Source: Pseudoalteromonas sp. FUC4 (GTDB lineage: Bacteria > Pseudomonadota > Gammaproteobacteria > Enterobacterales > Alteromonadaceae). Taken from it: a stretch of 64,000 nucleotides of DNA. This document shows, one piece after another, positions 46,266-58,666 of this stretch. Where the stretch lies: positions 320,266 through 384,265 of the forward strand of contig NZ_SEUI01000002.1 of assembly GCF_008370255.1 (NCBI RefSeq). Reading direction: 5' to 3'. The notes beneath the pieces were generated by a model that worked only from the letters and a program-made list of their open reading frames with translations, ran no database searches and had not been told where the DNA came from. The position numbers and the translations under genes were made by a program. The stretch's first letter is position 1. Each line of letters opens with the position of its first letter.

Positions 46266-46384
46266 AATGGTAATTTTCTTCGTTATTTTGACTTTTATTT
46301 TAATCATTTTTCACAAAATAGCACTGCAATTTTTACTACTAACCTTCGATAATGGCACCTAACAGAAATAATAACGTGTTTGCT

Positions 46385-46407
46385 GAAGAATAAAGGCTAT
46401 ATTCTTC
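46385..46407. promoter_or_regulatory. Inverted repeat in the Lrp/astC divergent promoter
   Basis: GAAGAATA (46385-46392), seven bases, TATTCTTC (46400-46407): an 8-bp perfect dyad about 50 bases upstream of astC. It is a candidate binding site for the adjacent Lrp-type regulator; this is inference from position and symmetry. Confidence 0.4.
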
Positions 46408-46417
46408 TTTGAGTTAG

Positions 46418-47665
<1,248 letters not shown>

Positions 47666-47678
47666 TATAGTTTAACTT

Positions 47679-47698
47679 AGCACGCCTATAGGCGTGCT
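47679..47698 (+). other. Intercistronic hairpin between astC and astA
   Basis: AGCACGCC, loop TATA, GGCGTGCT: an 8-bp perfect, G/C-rich stem 14 bases after the astC stop and close to the astA ribosome binding site. No T tail. It may tune expression of astA relative to astC. Confidence 0.55.
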
Positions 47699-47715
47699 AT
47701 TGGAGCAAGCAATAA

Positions 47716-48750
47716 ATGCAAGTATTACGTCCTATTACTGCCAATGATTTTGACGCGCTTAAACAAATAGCGATTGAATCCGGTCATGGGTTTACCTCTT
47801 TACCTGTGGACGATGCACAGCTTAAAGAAAAAATTGAACGTGCTGAAAAAAGCTTTGCCAAAAACATTAACCAGCCACTTGATGAAAGCTATTTATTTGT
47901 CTTAGAAGACAGTGAAACAGGTGAGGTTATTGGCACAACCGCTATAGAAGCTGCGGTAGGTTTATCGGTGCCTTTATATCATTATCATTTGGGTAAAACA
48001 GTACACCACTCGCCTACTTTAAATGTATATAACACCGTTGATATTTTAAGCATGTGTAACGACTACACAAGCTGCTCTGAAATATGCACATTATTTTTGC
48101 GCGAAAATAGCCGCAAAGGTTTAACGGGTCGATTTTTATCGCGTTCACGCTTTTTGTTTATGGCTCAGCATAGCGAGCGTTTTGCCGATACTGTTATCGC
48201 AGAAATGCGCGGTGTTAGCGACGAAGACGGTCATTCTCCTTTCTGGCAATGGCTACAAGAGCACTTTTTTAGTATCGAATTTCCACAAGCAGATCACTTA
48301 GTTGGCTTAGGCGATAAGGTATTTATTAGCGAGTTAATGCCTAAATACCCTATTTATGTGAACTTGCTTAGCAAAAAAGCCCAAGCAGTTATTGGGCATG
48401 TGCATGAAAAAACAAAACCTGCGCTAAAATTATTAGAAAAAGAAGGGTTTGAGCACCGAGGCTACGTTGACTTATTTGACGCAGGCCCAACAGTTGAAGC
48501 AAAGCTTGGTAATATTCGCAGCATTCGCGACTCTCAAGTTTGCCCTGTTACGATTGGCGAGCTTGATCACATATCACAAAATAGCTCTGATACGCTGGCT
48601 GTATGTAATCAAGGCGTAAGTGGCTTTAGAGCAACATTTACCAAAGACGCACATTACAATCATGCAAAACATACCCTCGTCATTAGCCAAGATGTGGCTA
48701 AGGCGCTTAATTTAAGTCAAGGAGATGCAGCGCGATTTTTCCGCCTGTAA
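47716..48750 (+). CDS. astA: Arginine N-succinyltransferase
   Basis: First enzyme of the ammonia-producing arginine succinyltransferase pathway: succinyl-CoA plus arginine to N2-succinylarginine. 344 residues. The opening MQVLRPITANDFDALKQIAIESGHGFTSLP and the core blocks ENSRKGLTGRFLSRSRFLFMAQHSERFADTVIAEMRGVSDEDGHSPFWQW are diagnostic. GGAG lies ten bases upstream of the ATG. Only seven bases separate it from astD. Confidence 0.95.
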   Translation: MQVLRPITANDFDALKQIAIESGHGFTSLPVDDAQLKEKIERAEKSFAKNINQPLDESYLFVLEDSETGEVIGTTAIEAAVGLSVPLYHYHLGKTVHHSPTLNVYNTVDILSMCNDYTSCSEICTLFLRENSRKGLTGRFLSRSRFLFMAQHSERFADTVIAEMRGVSDEDGHSPFWQWLQEHFFSIEFPQADHLVGLGDKVFISELMPKYPIYVNLLSKKAQAVIGHVHEKTKPALKLLEKEGFEHRGYVDLFDAGPTVEAKLGNIRSIRDSQVCPVTIGELDHISQNSSDTLAVCNQGVSGFRATFTKDAHYNHAKHTLVISQDVAKALNLSQGDAARFFRL

Positions 48751-48754
48751 ATAA

Positions 48755-50224
<1,470 letters not shown>

Positions 50225-50259
50225 GCAATAAAACCAAATTTTAGATTTAAGGACTTAAC

Positions 50260-51063
50260 ATGCATACTGATGTAAATACATTATTTGAGAACCTTTGGGA
50301 AAACTATTTAAACGTAACTCCATCGGCAGACAAAATTCATGACCTTTTAGGATCTACGCAAAAAGATGACATTATTAACGATCATATTGCGCTGCGTACA
50401 TTTAATATAGAAAAAGTGAGTCTTGAAAAGCTCGCCGCTCACTTTTTAGCTATTGGCTACAAAGAATGTGGTGAGTACCACTTTGAAGCTAAAAAACTCT
50501 ACGCAAAGCACTACGAGCATAGCGATCCTAATCAGCCAAAAGTGTTTATCTCTGAGTTATTAGTCGAAAAATGCTCACCTGAGTTACAAGCCATCGTAAC
50601 CGATATGGTAAGCAAAATTGACGAAAATGCCGTAACTGCAGATGATTTTTTATACTCAGGCACACATTGGCAAGTAAGCACCGATACTTACAAACAGCTG
50701 CTAGCTGAAAGCGAATATGCAGCGTGGATGTCTGCGTGGGGCTATCGTGCCAATCACTTTACTGTAAATATTAATACGCTTGCTAAGTTTGATAATATTC
50801 ATGATGTTAATCAAGCTCTGAAAGATGCTGGCTTTTCGCTTAATACATCAGGCGGCGAAGTTAAAGGCTCACCAGAGGTGTTACTAGAGCAATCGTCAAC
50901 TTTGGCTGATGAATACTCAGTTACCTTTAGTAATGGCGATATGAGCATTCCTAGTTGCTTTTATGAGTTTGCTATTCGTTATCCTAAATCCGATGGCGAG
51001 CTTTATACGGGTTTTGTTGCAGCCTCAGCTGACAAAATATTTGAAAGTACTAATGCTCGATAG
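50260..51063 (+). CDS. DUF1338 family protein (2-oxoadipate dioxygenase-like)
   Basis: 267 residues of the DUF1338 family (NDHIALRTFNIEKVSLEKLAAHFLAIGYKECGEYHFEAKKLYAKHYEH, then WGYRANHFTVNIN). The family includes non-haem iron enzymes of the HglS type that convert 2-oxoadipate to D-2-hydroxyglutarate in lysine catabolism. The metal ligands of that group lie in the first His (DHIALR), HFTVN and a later Glu, all of which are seen here. It lies 35 bases after astD with its own upstream AAGGA and ends the operon. A link with amino acid degradation is likely; its substrate is uncertain. Confidence 0.82.
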   Translation: MHTDVNTLFENLWENYLNVTPSADKIHDLLGSTQKDDIINDHIALRTFNIEKVSLEKLAAHFLAIGYKECGEYHFEAKKLYAKHYEHSDPNQPKVFISELLVEKCSPELQAIVTDMVSKIDENAVTADDFLYSGTHWQVSTDTYKQLLAESEYAAWMSAWGYRANHFTVNINTLAKFDNIHDVNQALKDAGFSLNTSGGEVKGSPEVLLEQSSTLADEYSVTFSNGDMSIPSCFYEFAIRYPKSDGELYTGFVAASADKIFESTNAR

Positions 51064-51086
51064 CAAAATCTAAAGTACTTTATTTT

Positions 51087-51110
51087 AAAAGCCCATTATG
51101 GGCTTTTTTT
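51087..51110. terminator. Terminator between the ast operon and the QEGLA gene
   Basis: AAAAGCCCAT, TA, TGGGCTTTTTTT: strong stem with T tail on the plus strand and A run on the other, between convergent genes. Confidence 0.9.
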
Positions 51111-51149
51111 ATGTCGGGCAGATTCAAGTCGGTAAGCTATATTGATTAA

Positions 51150-52430
51150 TTATAAAAATAACGGTTTATAATCGTTTTCTAACTTTTCAAACGACAAGTC
51201 ACCAATAAAGCGACCAAAGCTTAACCACGTTGCTAAACCGCGTAGATCTTTAAAGTGTGGCGGTACAAACTGCGGGCTCTCTATTACACCTAAATCATGC
51301 AGCTGCGATATTAATCTAAAATCATCTATCGATATTTTACCTACCAGCAATAAAGGGAGTCTATCGATTCGACCAAGCTGTATTGCCACGCGAATTAAGT
51401 TATATACCAGTACAAAGCCTTTAATGTAGGCAATATCTTTTGTAAAAGGCAAGCCTGTTGGCGTGCTACCTCTAAATACACGCTGCGCGAGTGTGTAGCT
51501 GTCATCTTTTGATAAGCCCTGCGCTACGTAATCACGGTATATATCTACAAACTCAGCACCATCAATTACTTTTGTAACGGCTTGAATCCGGTTAACTAAT
51601 TTAGATAAACGCCTTGGGGTCGATTTTAATGTAATAATTTCGGTTAATACCGCTAAGCCTTCTTGGGTAATAGTGGAGCTTGGCGTGCCTTTACTTAAAC
51701 ACGTTAAATAAGGCTGAGCTAAACCATTTTGAGTGGTACCTACGTGTATCCACCCTTCGTGAACCTCTAATATATCAAGTTCACGCTGAGAAAATTTAAC
51801 ATCTTGATTAAGCTTTATGTTATTAGCGCCCGCAGCTGCATCGCTAACAATACCATCGCTAAGCATTACTTCTACGTTTATGCCTGCCATACTACTATTT
51901 ACTTGCTCAGACAAAATACGCACTGCATCAACAGCATCAATATTTTTAGGGTCGTCAGGCAGTATGTCGGCTATAAGTAAATTTTGCAGCGGTTTATCAA
52001 GCATATTAGCTAGCTCAGAAAGTGAGGGCTCACCGGCATGAAATAAATCTTTAGGGTGACCAAATAACTCCACAGATAAGTCATGAAACTCAGGTGTGCC
52101 ACGATACTCAAGCATGCTTAATACTGTTTTATACTCTGTGCACATTTTTCCCATGTATTGAGCAATGGGGTTTAACTGCCCCAATTGGTTAATAATGTTA
52201 CGGTGTAAAGTAGAAAACGCTTGGCGTAACTCGCTAGGTACAAAACCAAGATCGCGCTGTTGATAGTATGCACGATCGATAAGTGGATTTTTTTGACATT
52301 TTTGTCTAAAAAACTCCTCTTTAATTTGTTTATCCCAATTAATAGCATCGAGTATCCTAATAGGCGTTTGCAATACAATTAATTGATCCGATAACTCACG
52401 AGTTTTTAGTAGTAACGCCTTGTCTATCAT
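51150..52430 (-). CDS. QEGLA-motif protein (flavohemoglobin expression-modulating, DUF1704)
   Basis: 426 residues of the DUF1704/TIGR02421-type family. The zinc-protease-like HEGWIHVGTT followed 30 residues later by the defining TQEGLAVLTEI is the family signature (His, His and Glu metal ligands). Eukaryotic relatives are tubulin carboxypeptidases; in bacteria an effect on flavohemoglobin expression was reported for some members, without known mechanism. It stands alone, convergent with the ast operon. Confidence 0.87.
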   Translation of the reverse strand: MIDKALLLKTRELSDQLIVLQTPIRILDAINWDKQIKEEFFRQKCQKNPLIDRAYYQQRDLGFVPSELRQAFSTLHRNIINQLGQLNPIAQYMGKMCTEYKTVLSMLEYRGTPEFHDLSVELFGHPKDLFHAGEPSLSELANMLDKPLQNLLIADILPDDPKNIDAVDAVRILSEQVNSSMAGINVEVMLSDGIVSDAAAGANNIKLNQDVKFSQRELDILEVHEGWIHVGTTQNGLAQPYLTCLSKGTPSSTITQEGLAVLTEIITLKSTPRRLSKLVNRIQAVTKVIDGAEFVDIYRDYVAQGLSKDDSYTLAQRVFRGSTPTGLPFTKDIAYIKGFVLVYNLIRVAIQLGRIDRLPLLLVGKISIDDFRLISQLHDLGVIESPQFVPPHFKDLRGLATWLSFGRFIGDLSFEKLENDYKPLFL

Positions 52431-52576
52431 GGTGTAAGCTCAACAATAAATGAATTTTGAGCATAATTTAAAAAGGCCAAATTACAAAGCAATATCACAT
52501 TTTTTTAGCTATTGTTTTTAAGATGATCGACCCTCATATCTATGCCGTATGAGTTACTAAATAAAAGGTATAAAGC

Positions 52577-52834
52577 ATGAAAAACGAACTCGACAATAAA
52601 CAGATTTTAGCCGTATATGAACGCATAATTCAAAAAGGTAAAATGACTGACGAAGGTAAACATTATCAAGGCGTTACTGCTTATTCAGACGTAGACGGCT
52701 ACACCGTATATCTACAAGGTAGCGGCGTAGACCTGCGCTTTGGTTTTCATAATACTTATCATCTAGATTATGAGCATGAAAAACATAAAGATGATTTTTT
52801 GAAAAAGTTATATAACATTGCAAACGAGAGCTAA
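52577..52834 (+). CDS. DUF3081 family protein
   Basis: 85-residue soluble protein typical of DUF3081 (RIIQKGKMTDEGKHYQGVTAYSDVDGYTVYLQGSGVDLRFGFHNTYHLDY). Function unknown. Its stop overlaps the ATG of the next gene by one base (TAATG), so the two form a tight bicistron. AAAAGG precedes its ATG. A/T-rich. Confidence 0.83.
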   Translation: MKNELDNKQILAVYERIIQKGKMTDEGKHYQGVTAYSDVDGYTVYLQGSGVDLRFGFHNTYHLDYEHEKHKDDFLKKLYNIANES

Positions 52835-53139
52835 TGCACCCACGAAAACTAAGACACCGACCTACCAGTAAGCTCAATACTTCTTTTATTAATCAAGTAG
52901 TAGAAGAGCTTAAAGCTAATCCAAGCAAGGTCTCTATTATTCAAGACAACCTAGAACAATACCGTTCTCAAACTCATTTAAAACGTGGGTTTTTACTGGC
53001 TATAGAGCGCTTTGATTGGGTTTTTGAAGCAAGCGAAGATATTGATTTTATTTGCCAGCAAATTTTAGCTGATGACTATATTGGCAATAGACTAAGACGT
53101 TACCCCCTACTTTTTAAAGGCGTTATTAATAATGCCTGA
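52834..53139 (+). CDS. Small protein of unknown function
   Basis: 101 residues, soluble, basic, no signal or membrane segment. The core NQVVEELKANPSKVSIIQDNLEQYRSQTHLKRGFLLAIERFDWVFEASEDIDFICQQILADD is helical and one cysteine is present. I do not recognise the family. Translation is coupled to the DUF3081 gene. Confidence 0.72.
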   Translation: MHPRKLRHRPTSKLNTSFINQVVEELKANPSKVSIIQDNLEQYRSQTHLKRGFLLAIERFDWVFEASEDIDFICQQILADDYIGNRLRRYPLLFKGVINNA

Positions 53140-53216
53140 CCTTTCAAACTTAATCTTTCAAACCAAGCGCTTTAAAACGATAAAACCACAAAGTTTACCC
53201 TCTATATAAACTTATT

Positions 53217-53251
53217 AGAGCACTAAGCAATTACAGGTTTAGTGCTCTTTT
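53217..53251 (+). terminator. Terminator of the DUF3081 bicistron
   Basis: AGAGCACTAA (53217-53226) pairs with TTAGTGCTCT (53239-53248) and is followed by TT; downstream T-run is short. Confidence 0.75.
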
Positions 53252-53521
53252 GTATCAAAATAATACTATTAGTACTCTAACTATTATTGCTCTAATGTTT
53301 TTTTGACATTTTATTCATTTATTGCTGTAAACAAATCATTACTATTATTGATTTTAAAAATTGAATTCACAAACCTTTGTTTTAAATAAAATTAAACACA
53401 TAAAAACCTCATCTTCTTTATCGTATTAATTGCACTTTTATTAATGATTAATCTACATTTTGGCATCTAGGCATTTACTTCAGCCTTGAATTGTTAGAGC
53501 TATTACCTTAAGCTTATCTTT

Positions 53522-53535
53522 ATTGAACGTTCAAT
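53522..53535. promoter_or_regulatory. BetI operator
   Basis: ATTGAACGTTCAAT, a 14-base perfect palindrome, ends 11 bases before the betI ATG. It fits the TTGAACGTTCAA core recognised by BetI repressors and should mediate choline-relieved self-repression of the operon. Confidence 0.75.
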
Positions 53536-53546
53536 TAATAAAAATT

Positions 53547-54137
53547 ATGCCTAAAGTCGGAATGGAACCTGTCAGACGTCAGCAGCTAATTGACGCAACT
53601 ATAGAGTCAGTTGCAAATAAAGGGCTTCAAGGCACAACGATAAACAGCATTAGTAAAAATGCAGGTTTATCGTCAGGCATCATTAGTCATTATTTTGGTG
53701 GTAAGCAGGGGTTAATTGAAGCCACGGTTAGGTACTTACTAACAAGCTTAAAGCAAGGCTTAATAAGTAAAGTAAATCATCAAACCACTGCCATTGAGCG
53801 TTTAATGTTTATTATCGAAGCCAACTTTGCGCTTGTACAACAGCGTAATGATACAACCCGAACGTGGTTAAGTTTTTGGGCGCAATCGATGCATGATGAA
53901 GAATTACACAGACTACAAAACGTAAACAGTAAACGCTTGCAAAGTAATTTAGCATTTTCTTTTAAGCAATTAATGCCTATTGAGCAAGCAAATCAAGCTG
54001 CAGAACTTAGCGCCGCGATGATCGATGGCCTATGGTTAAGAGCAGTACTGAGTAAATCAGACAATAATCAGTTTAAACACAGTGAAAAGTTAGCAAAAAG
54101 CTATGTACTTTCACTTATCAAGCAATATGGAGCCTAG
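53547..54137 (+). CDS. betI: Choline-responsive TetR-family repressor
   Basis: 196-residue BetI, repressor of choline-to-betaine genes, released by choline. The start [22 protein letters not shown] aligns with the classic BetI N-terminus; the [37 protein letters not shown] follows. An earlier in-frame ATG-like start at 53523 falls inside the operator, so the ATG at 53547 was chosen. Its stop lies one base before the betB GTG. Confidence 0.94.
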   Translation: MPKVGMEPVRRQQLIDATIESVANKGLQGTTINSISKNAGLSSGIISHYFGGKQGLIEATVRYLLTSLKQGLISKVNHQTTAIERLMFIIEANFALVQQRNDTTRTWLSFWAQSMHDEELHRLQNVNSKRLQSNLAFSFKQLMPIEQANQAAELSAAMIDGLWLRAVLSKSDNNQFKHSEKLAKSYVLSLIKQYGA

Positions 54138-54138
54138 C

Positions 54139-55602
54139 GTGACTACACCTGTCTATCAAAATTTTATTAACGGCCATTTTCTAGCAAACCAGAGCGGCAA
54201 AACATTTGATGTAACAAACCCAGCAACGGGTGAGGTTATTTACGCAGTAGAAATTGCCGACGAATTTATTCAAAACGAAGCGATTGCCAGTGCAAAGCAA
54301 GGTTTTGCACAGTGGTCAGCAATGTCACCTATTGAACGTAGTCGTATTTTATTAAAAGCAGTGGCTATTTTACGCGAGCGCAACGATGAGTTAGCACTTG
54401 TAGAAGTACTAGACACCGGTAAACCAATGCAAGAAGCAAATTGTGTTGATATTGAAACCGGCGCTGATGTAATTGAATACTTTGCAGGCCTTGTGCCAGC
54501 ACAAGTAGGCCAACAACAAATGGTAGGTGATGACTTTTACTACACACGTAAAGAGCCATTAGGTATCTGTGCGGGTATTGGTGCATGGAACTACCCACTA
54601 CAAATTGCATGTTGGAAGTCGGGCCCTGCACTTGCAGCTGGTAATGCATTTATATTCAAACCATCTGAAGAAACACCACTTGGCGCTATTAAACTTGCAG
54701 AAGTGTTTGTTGAAGCTGGTGTGCCTGCAGGTGTGTTTAATGTTGTTCAAGGTGCGGGCGATGTAGGCCAGTGGCTAACGCAGCATAGCGATATTGATAA
54801 AGTATCGTTTACAGGTGAAGTGGGCACAGGTAAAAAAGTAGTAGCAAGTGCTGCCGGTACATTAAAAGATGTAACAATGGAACTTGGTGGAAAATCTCCG
54901 CTATTAGTATTTGATGATGCCAACATTGAGCAAGCGGTTAGCGCTGCTATGCTAGGTAACTTTTATACGCAAGGCGAAATTTGTACTAACTGTACACGTA
55001 TTTACGTTCATAAAAATGTATATCAGCAGTTTATTGATGAGCTTAAAGCGCGCACTGAGAAAAACATTATTGCTGGCGACCCACAAGATTTAAATACTAA
55101 CTTTGGCGCACTTATTTCTAAAAAGCACCAAGAACTAGTAATGAGCTACGTGAATAAAGGCATCGAAGAAGGTGCAACGCTGTTGACCGGTGGTACAACG
55201 CTTTCACCTAAATCTGCACCTAATGGCTATTTTGTAGCACCGACTGTGTTTATTGATTGCAATGACGATATGACTATCGTTAAAGAAGAAATATTTGGCC
55301 CTGTAATGAGCGTGCTTGTTTTTGACGACGAAGACGATGTTATTGCACGCGCTAACGCAACTCACCTAGGCCTAGCCGCAGGCGTATTTACGAGTGATAT
55401 TAAACGTGCGCACCGCGTGATTCATAAGCTACAAGCTGGTATTTGTTGGATTAATGCATACGGTAACTCACCTGCTGAAATGCCTGTTGGCGGTTACAAG
55501 CAATCGGGTATTGGCCGTGAAAATGGTATACAAACTCTTGATCAATACACGCAAACTAAGTCTATTTATGTTGGTATGGCCGACATAGAAAGCCCATTTT
55601 AA
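54139..55602 (+). CDS. betB: Betaine aldehyde dehydrogenase
   Basis: NAD(P)-dependent enzyme converting betaine aldehyde to glycine betaine. 487 residues. [58 protein letters not shown], the base Glu in [12 protein letters not shown] and the catalytic Cys in [13 protein letters not shown] are present. The frame is open back to 54103; the GTG at 54139 is preceded by GGAG at eight bases, whereas the ATG at 54127 has no ribosome binding site, so the GTG start was chosen. Confidence 0.94.
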   Translation: MTTPVYQNFINGHFLANQSGKTFDVTNPATGEVIYAVEIADEFIQNEAIASAKQGFAQWSAMSPIERSRILLKAVAILRERNDELALVEVLDTGKPMQEANCVDIETGADVIEYFAGLVPAQVGQQQMVGDDFYYTRKEPLGICAGIGAWNYPLQIACWKSGPALAAGNAFIFKPSEETPLGAIKLAEVFVEAGVPAGVFNVVQGAGDVGQWLTQHSDIDKVSFTGEVGTGKKVVASAAGTLKDVTMELGGKSPLLVFDDANIEQAVSAAMLGNFYTQGEICTNCTRIYVHKNVYQQFIDELKARTEKNIIAGDPQDLNTNFGALISKKHQELVMSYVNKGIEEGATLLTGGTTLSPKSAPNGYFVAPTVFIDCNDDMTIVKEEIFGPVMSVLVFDDEDDVIARANATHLGLAAGVFTSDIKRAHRVIHKLQAGICWINAYGNSPAEMPVGGYKQSGIGRENGIQTLDQYTQTKSIYVGMADIESPF

Positions 55603-55613
55603 GGCGCCCTACT

Positions 55614-57281
55614 ATGAGTAATAATTACGACTATATTATTGTTGGCGCAGGTTCGGCAGGTTGTGTTTTAGCAAACCGTTTATCTGAAGATTCAAGTAAC
55701 CGCGTGTTACTACTAGAAACTGGCGGTAGCGATAAAAGTATTTTTATAAAAATGCCAACCGCATTATCTATTCCTATGAATAGTGACAAATACGCATGGC
55801 AGTTTCATACTCAGCCCGAGCCTCATTTAGATAACCGTGAGATGCATTGTCCTCGAGGCAAAGTATTAGGTGGTTCGTCATCTATTAATGGCATGGTATA
55901 TGTACGTGGCCACGCAAAAGATTTTGACGAATGGCAGCAACACGGTGCAAACGGTTGGGATTACCAATCATGTTTACCGTATTTTCAAAAAGCAGAAAGC
56001 TTTTACCTTGGTGAAAATACTTACCGTGGTGGCAAAGGCCCGCTTGGCGTTAATAACGGCAACGAAATGCAAAACCCGCTTTATCGCACGTTTATAAAAG
56101 CAGGTGTTGAAGCTGGTTACGCCTCAACAGATGATTACAACGCGTCGCAGCAAGAGGGTTTTGGCCCAATGCACATGACCGTAAAAGACGGCGTGCGCAG
56201 CTCTGCTTCTCGTGAGTATTTAGACCCTGTTAAATCGCGTAGTAATTTAACGATTATTACAGGTGCACTAGCACAACGCGTGATTTTAGATGGCAAAAAA
56301 GCCACAGGCATTGAATACAAAGTAAACGGCGACGTTAAAACTGCACATGCTGCAAAAGACGTTATATTAAGTGCAGGCCCTATCGGCTCTCCACATATTT
56401 TACAACTCTCTGGTATTGGTGATACTCAAGCGCTTGAAAAAGCAGGCGTTGAAGTACAGCATCACTTACCTGGTGTCGGTCAAAACTTACAAGATCATCT
56501 TGAGTTTTACTTTCAATACAAGTGTAAGCAACCTATCACGCTTAACGGCAAACTAGGCATTGTTTCAAAAGGATTGATTGGCGCGCGCTGGTTATTAACG
56601 CGTTCGGGTTTAGGTGCAACGAATCATTTTGAATCGTGTGCGTTTATTCGCTCAAAACCAGGTGTTGAATGGCCAGATATTCAGTATCACTTTTTACCAG
56701 CTGCTATGCGTTACGATGGTAGAAGTGCATTTGCAGGTCATGGTTTTCAGGTACATGTTGGTCATAACAAACCAAAAAGTCGAGGTAGTGTCACTATTGC
56801 TTCTGCAAACCCTGAGCAACCACCAACCATTTTATTTAATTATCTTGAACACCAAGACGATATTGAAGGCTTTAGAGCGTGCGTTCGCTTAACACGCGAC
56901 ATAATCGAGCAAAGTGCCTTTGATGAATACCGCGATGAAGAAATTCAACCCGGTAAACATATTCAAACAGATGAAGAAATAGATGCCTTTGTACGCCAAG
57001 CCGTAGAAAGTGCCTACCACCCTTCTTGCTCATGCAAAATGGGTGAAGATGGAATGGCCGTTGTTAATTCAAATACGCAAGTTCATGGTATTGAAGGACT
57101 ACGTGTTGTTGATTCATCTATCTTCCCAACAGTTCCTAACGGAAACTTGAATGCGCCTACTATTATGGTTGCCGAAAAAGCAGCTGACATAATTTTAGGT
57201 AAAGAAGCATTACAGAAATCGGATGTGAATGTTGCCATAACAACAAATTGGCAAGAAACACAACGTAGCTCGGAGATCTAA
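55614..57281 (+). CDS. betA: Choline dehydrogenase
   Basis: FAD-dependent GMC oxidoreductase that oxidises choline to betaine aldehyde, membrane-associated. 555 residues. The N-terminal [20 protein letters not shown] motif, [21 protein letters not shown], and the C-terminal [12 protein letters not shown] with active-site His and the later [21 protein letters not shown] are canonical. It lies 11 bases after betB. Confidence 0.95.
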   Translation: MSNNYDYIIVGAGSAGCVLANRLSEDSSNRVLLLETGGSDKSIFIKMPTALSIPMNSDKYAWQFHTQPEPHLDNREMHCPRGKVLGGSSSINGMVYVRGHAKDFDEWQQHGANGWDYQSCLPYFQKAESFYLGENTYRGGKGPLGVNNGNEMQNPLYRTFIKAGVEAGYASTDDYNASQQEGFGPMHMTVKDGVRSSASREYLDPVKSRSNLTIITGALAQRVILDGKKATGIEYKVNGDVKTAHAAKDVILSAGPIGSPHILQLSGIGDTQALEKAGVEVQHHLPGVGQNLQDHLEFYFQYKCKQPITLNGKLGIVSKGLIGARWLLTRSGLGATNHFESCAFIRSKPGVEWPDIQYHFLPAAMRYDGRSAFAGHGFQVHVGHNKPKSRGSVTIASANPEQPPTILFNYLEHQDDIEGFRACVRLTRDIIEQSAFDEYRDEEIQPGKHIQTDEEIDAFVRQAVESAYHPSCSCKMGEDGMAVVNSNTQVHGIEGLRVVDSSIFPTVPNGNLNAPTIMVAEKAADIILGKEALQKSDVNVAITTNWQETQRSSEI

Positions 57282-57298
57282 TTTTAGCCACATGCTTA

Positions 57299-57344
57299 GG
57301 TTTAGCCTCGTCGGGCTAAACCGTTGCGTGCCTTGCAGTGGCAC
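57299..57344 (+). other. Two successive hairpins between betA and the transporter gene
   Basis: GGTTTAGCC (57299-57307) pairs with GGCTAAACC (57314-57322), and GTGCC (57328-57332) with GGCAC (57340-57344). Neither has a T tail, so partial attenuation, RNA processing or stabilisation is more likely than termination. Confidence 0.5.
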
Positions 57345-57405
57345 ACGATGTAAATAGGTTACGTTGTGTTAATGCGAGAATAAAACAATAAAATACGGAG
57401 TGCTT

Positions 57406-57456
57406 ATGAATTATTTTTATTCATTATTGGAGGGTAACAATGACTATTTGGCTTAA
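57406..57456 (+). CDS. Possible 16-residue leader peptide overlapping the transporter start
   Basis: ATG at 57406, eight bases after CGGAG, reads MNYFYSLLEGNNDYLA and stops at TAA 57456, 17 bases inside the transporter gene and in another frame. The overlap would couple its translation to the start at 57440. Whether it is translated cannot be told from one sequence. Confidence 0.35.
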   Translation: MNYFYSLLEGNNDYLA

Positions 57457-58657
57457 TGCAGGCATCATTTTTACCTTACTTGCTATTATCACTATTTTAA
57501 TTAAATGGGGTAATGTTCGCGTAGTAGGTGTAACACCAGTTAGAACCTTTACGTTTATAGCAATACTATTTACTTCTGGCCTTGATGTTGGCCTTATCAT
57601 GTTTCCTTTAACTGAGTTTGCAGGTTATGCAGACATAAAAGCAAGCCCAGAATACGCGTTTGCAAATCCATTAGCTATTGAGTTTGGCTACTGGGGATTT
57701 TTGATCTGGGGATTTTACTTTCTTACGTGCTTTTATTTCTGTGTAATAGAACCTAAAGTGAAATTTTTCGAAATTCCTTGGGTTAAATTTATCAATAACG
57801 TTGTAATTATTGGTACATGTGCATTTACTGCTTATCTACTGCTTACAAACCTACCATGGTATTTACCCGAATTAGGCGATGGAACAAGTATAGTTTCTGA
57901 GTTTTATTTAATTGTCTTCGCGGCTATCTGTTTTGCTGTTTACTCAAGTACTGATATTAAATATGTACGTATTTTAAGTATTTCTACTACGTGGTTATTT
58001 TTAGCTTTAATCGCCTTTATGTGGGTTGGCGCATTTGTGATTGGTGATAGTCAAATGTCAGCATTTACAGATAACTTAGGCTCTATTGGTACTTACTTTG
58101 CAAACATTAATGAATTTGTTTTACCGCTTAATGATTACCATGAGTTTTACTTATTCTGGTGGTTTGCGTGGAGCATAATGATTGGTCAATTTACATCTCG
58201 CTTTGTTGGTGGACTTAAAACATACCAAGTATTAGGTGCTATGTTGATTTTCCCTTCTATTCCTATTGCGATTTGGTTTAGCGTACTTTATCACTACCAT
58301 GAAGCGGGCATTCCAACTCAAGGTATTAAAAACTTTGCAATGGTATTTGTAGGTATTGTATTTGTAATTAACTCACTCGACTCGTTAGTGCGTTTGTATA
58401 CAGATAACCTAAACTTTACCGTAAAGCGTTTTGGCAAAATGAAATACATAATCGGAAATGTTGTTGCTCTATCGTTACTTACACTATTGTTTAAATTAGA
58501 ATTCTTACAAATTCAGTGGGTAGGCGCATTAGTTATCGGCTTGTTCTTTATCTGTGCAGCTTTTATTGGTTACAGTAAATTTAAAACAGTAACGAATATA
58601 GATAGCTCACCAAAAGCAAACGCAATTGATTACACAAAAATAGACACTGTACACTAG
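57440..58657 (+). CDS. BCCT-like choline/betaine transporter, shortened form
   Basis: 405-residue membrane protein with about eleven hydrophobic helices. The part around residues 235-285 (EFYLFWWFAWSIMIGQFTSR, VGGLKTYQVLGAMLIFPSIP) has the W-rich TM8 pattern of BCCT carriers (WW..W.PFVG.F.AR.S.GRT), though with several consensus residues changed. BCCT transporters are normally 500 or more residues; this one is clearly shorter and diverged. Its place after betIBA makes choline the likely substrate. AGG-rich ribosome binding site (TTGGAGGG) precedes the ATG. Confidence 0.75.
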   Translation: MTIWLNAGIIFTLLAIITILIKWGNVRVVGVTPVRTFTFIAILFTSGLDVGLIMFPLTEFAGYADIKASPEYAFANPLAIEFGYWGFLIWGFYFLTCFYFCVIEPKVKFFEIPWVKFINNVVIIGTCAFTAYLLLTNLPWYLPELGDGTSIVSEFYLIVFAAICFAVYSSTDIKYVRILSISTTWLFLALIAFMWVGAFVIGDSQMSAFTDNLGSIGTYFANINEFVLPLNDYHEFYLFWWFAWSIMIGQFTSRFVGGLKTYQVLGAMLIFPSIPIAIWFSVLYHYHEAGIPTQGIKNFAMVFVGIVFVINSLDSLVRLYTDNLNFTVKRFGKMKYIIGNVVALSLLTLLFKLEFLQIQWVGALVIGLFFICAAFIGYSKFKTVTNIDSSPKANAIDYTKIDTVH

Positions 58658-58666
58658 GGATTAATA

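Larger units (their letters stand above)
53140..53546. other. Intergenic region ahead of betI
   Basis: Contains a terminator (53217-53251) and, at its right end, the BetI operator (53522-53535). The A/T-rich middle holds no gene; the betIBA promoter must lie here. Confidence 0.6.
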
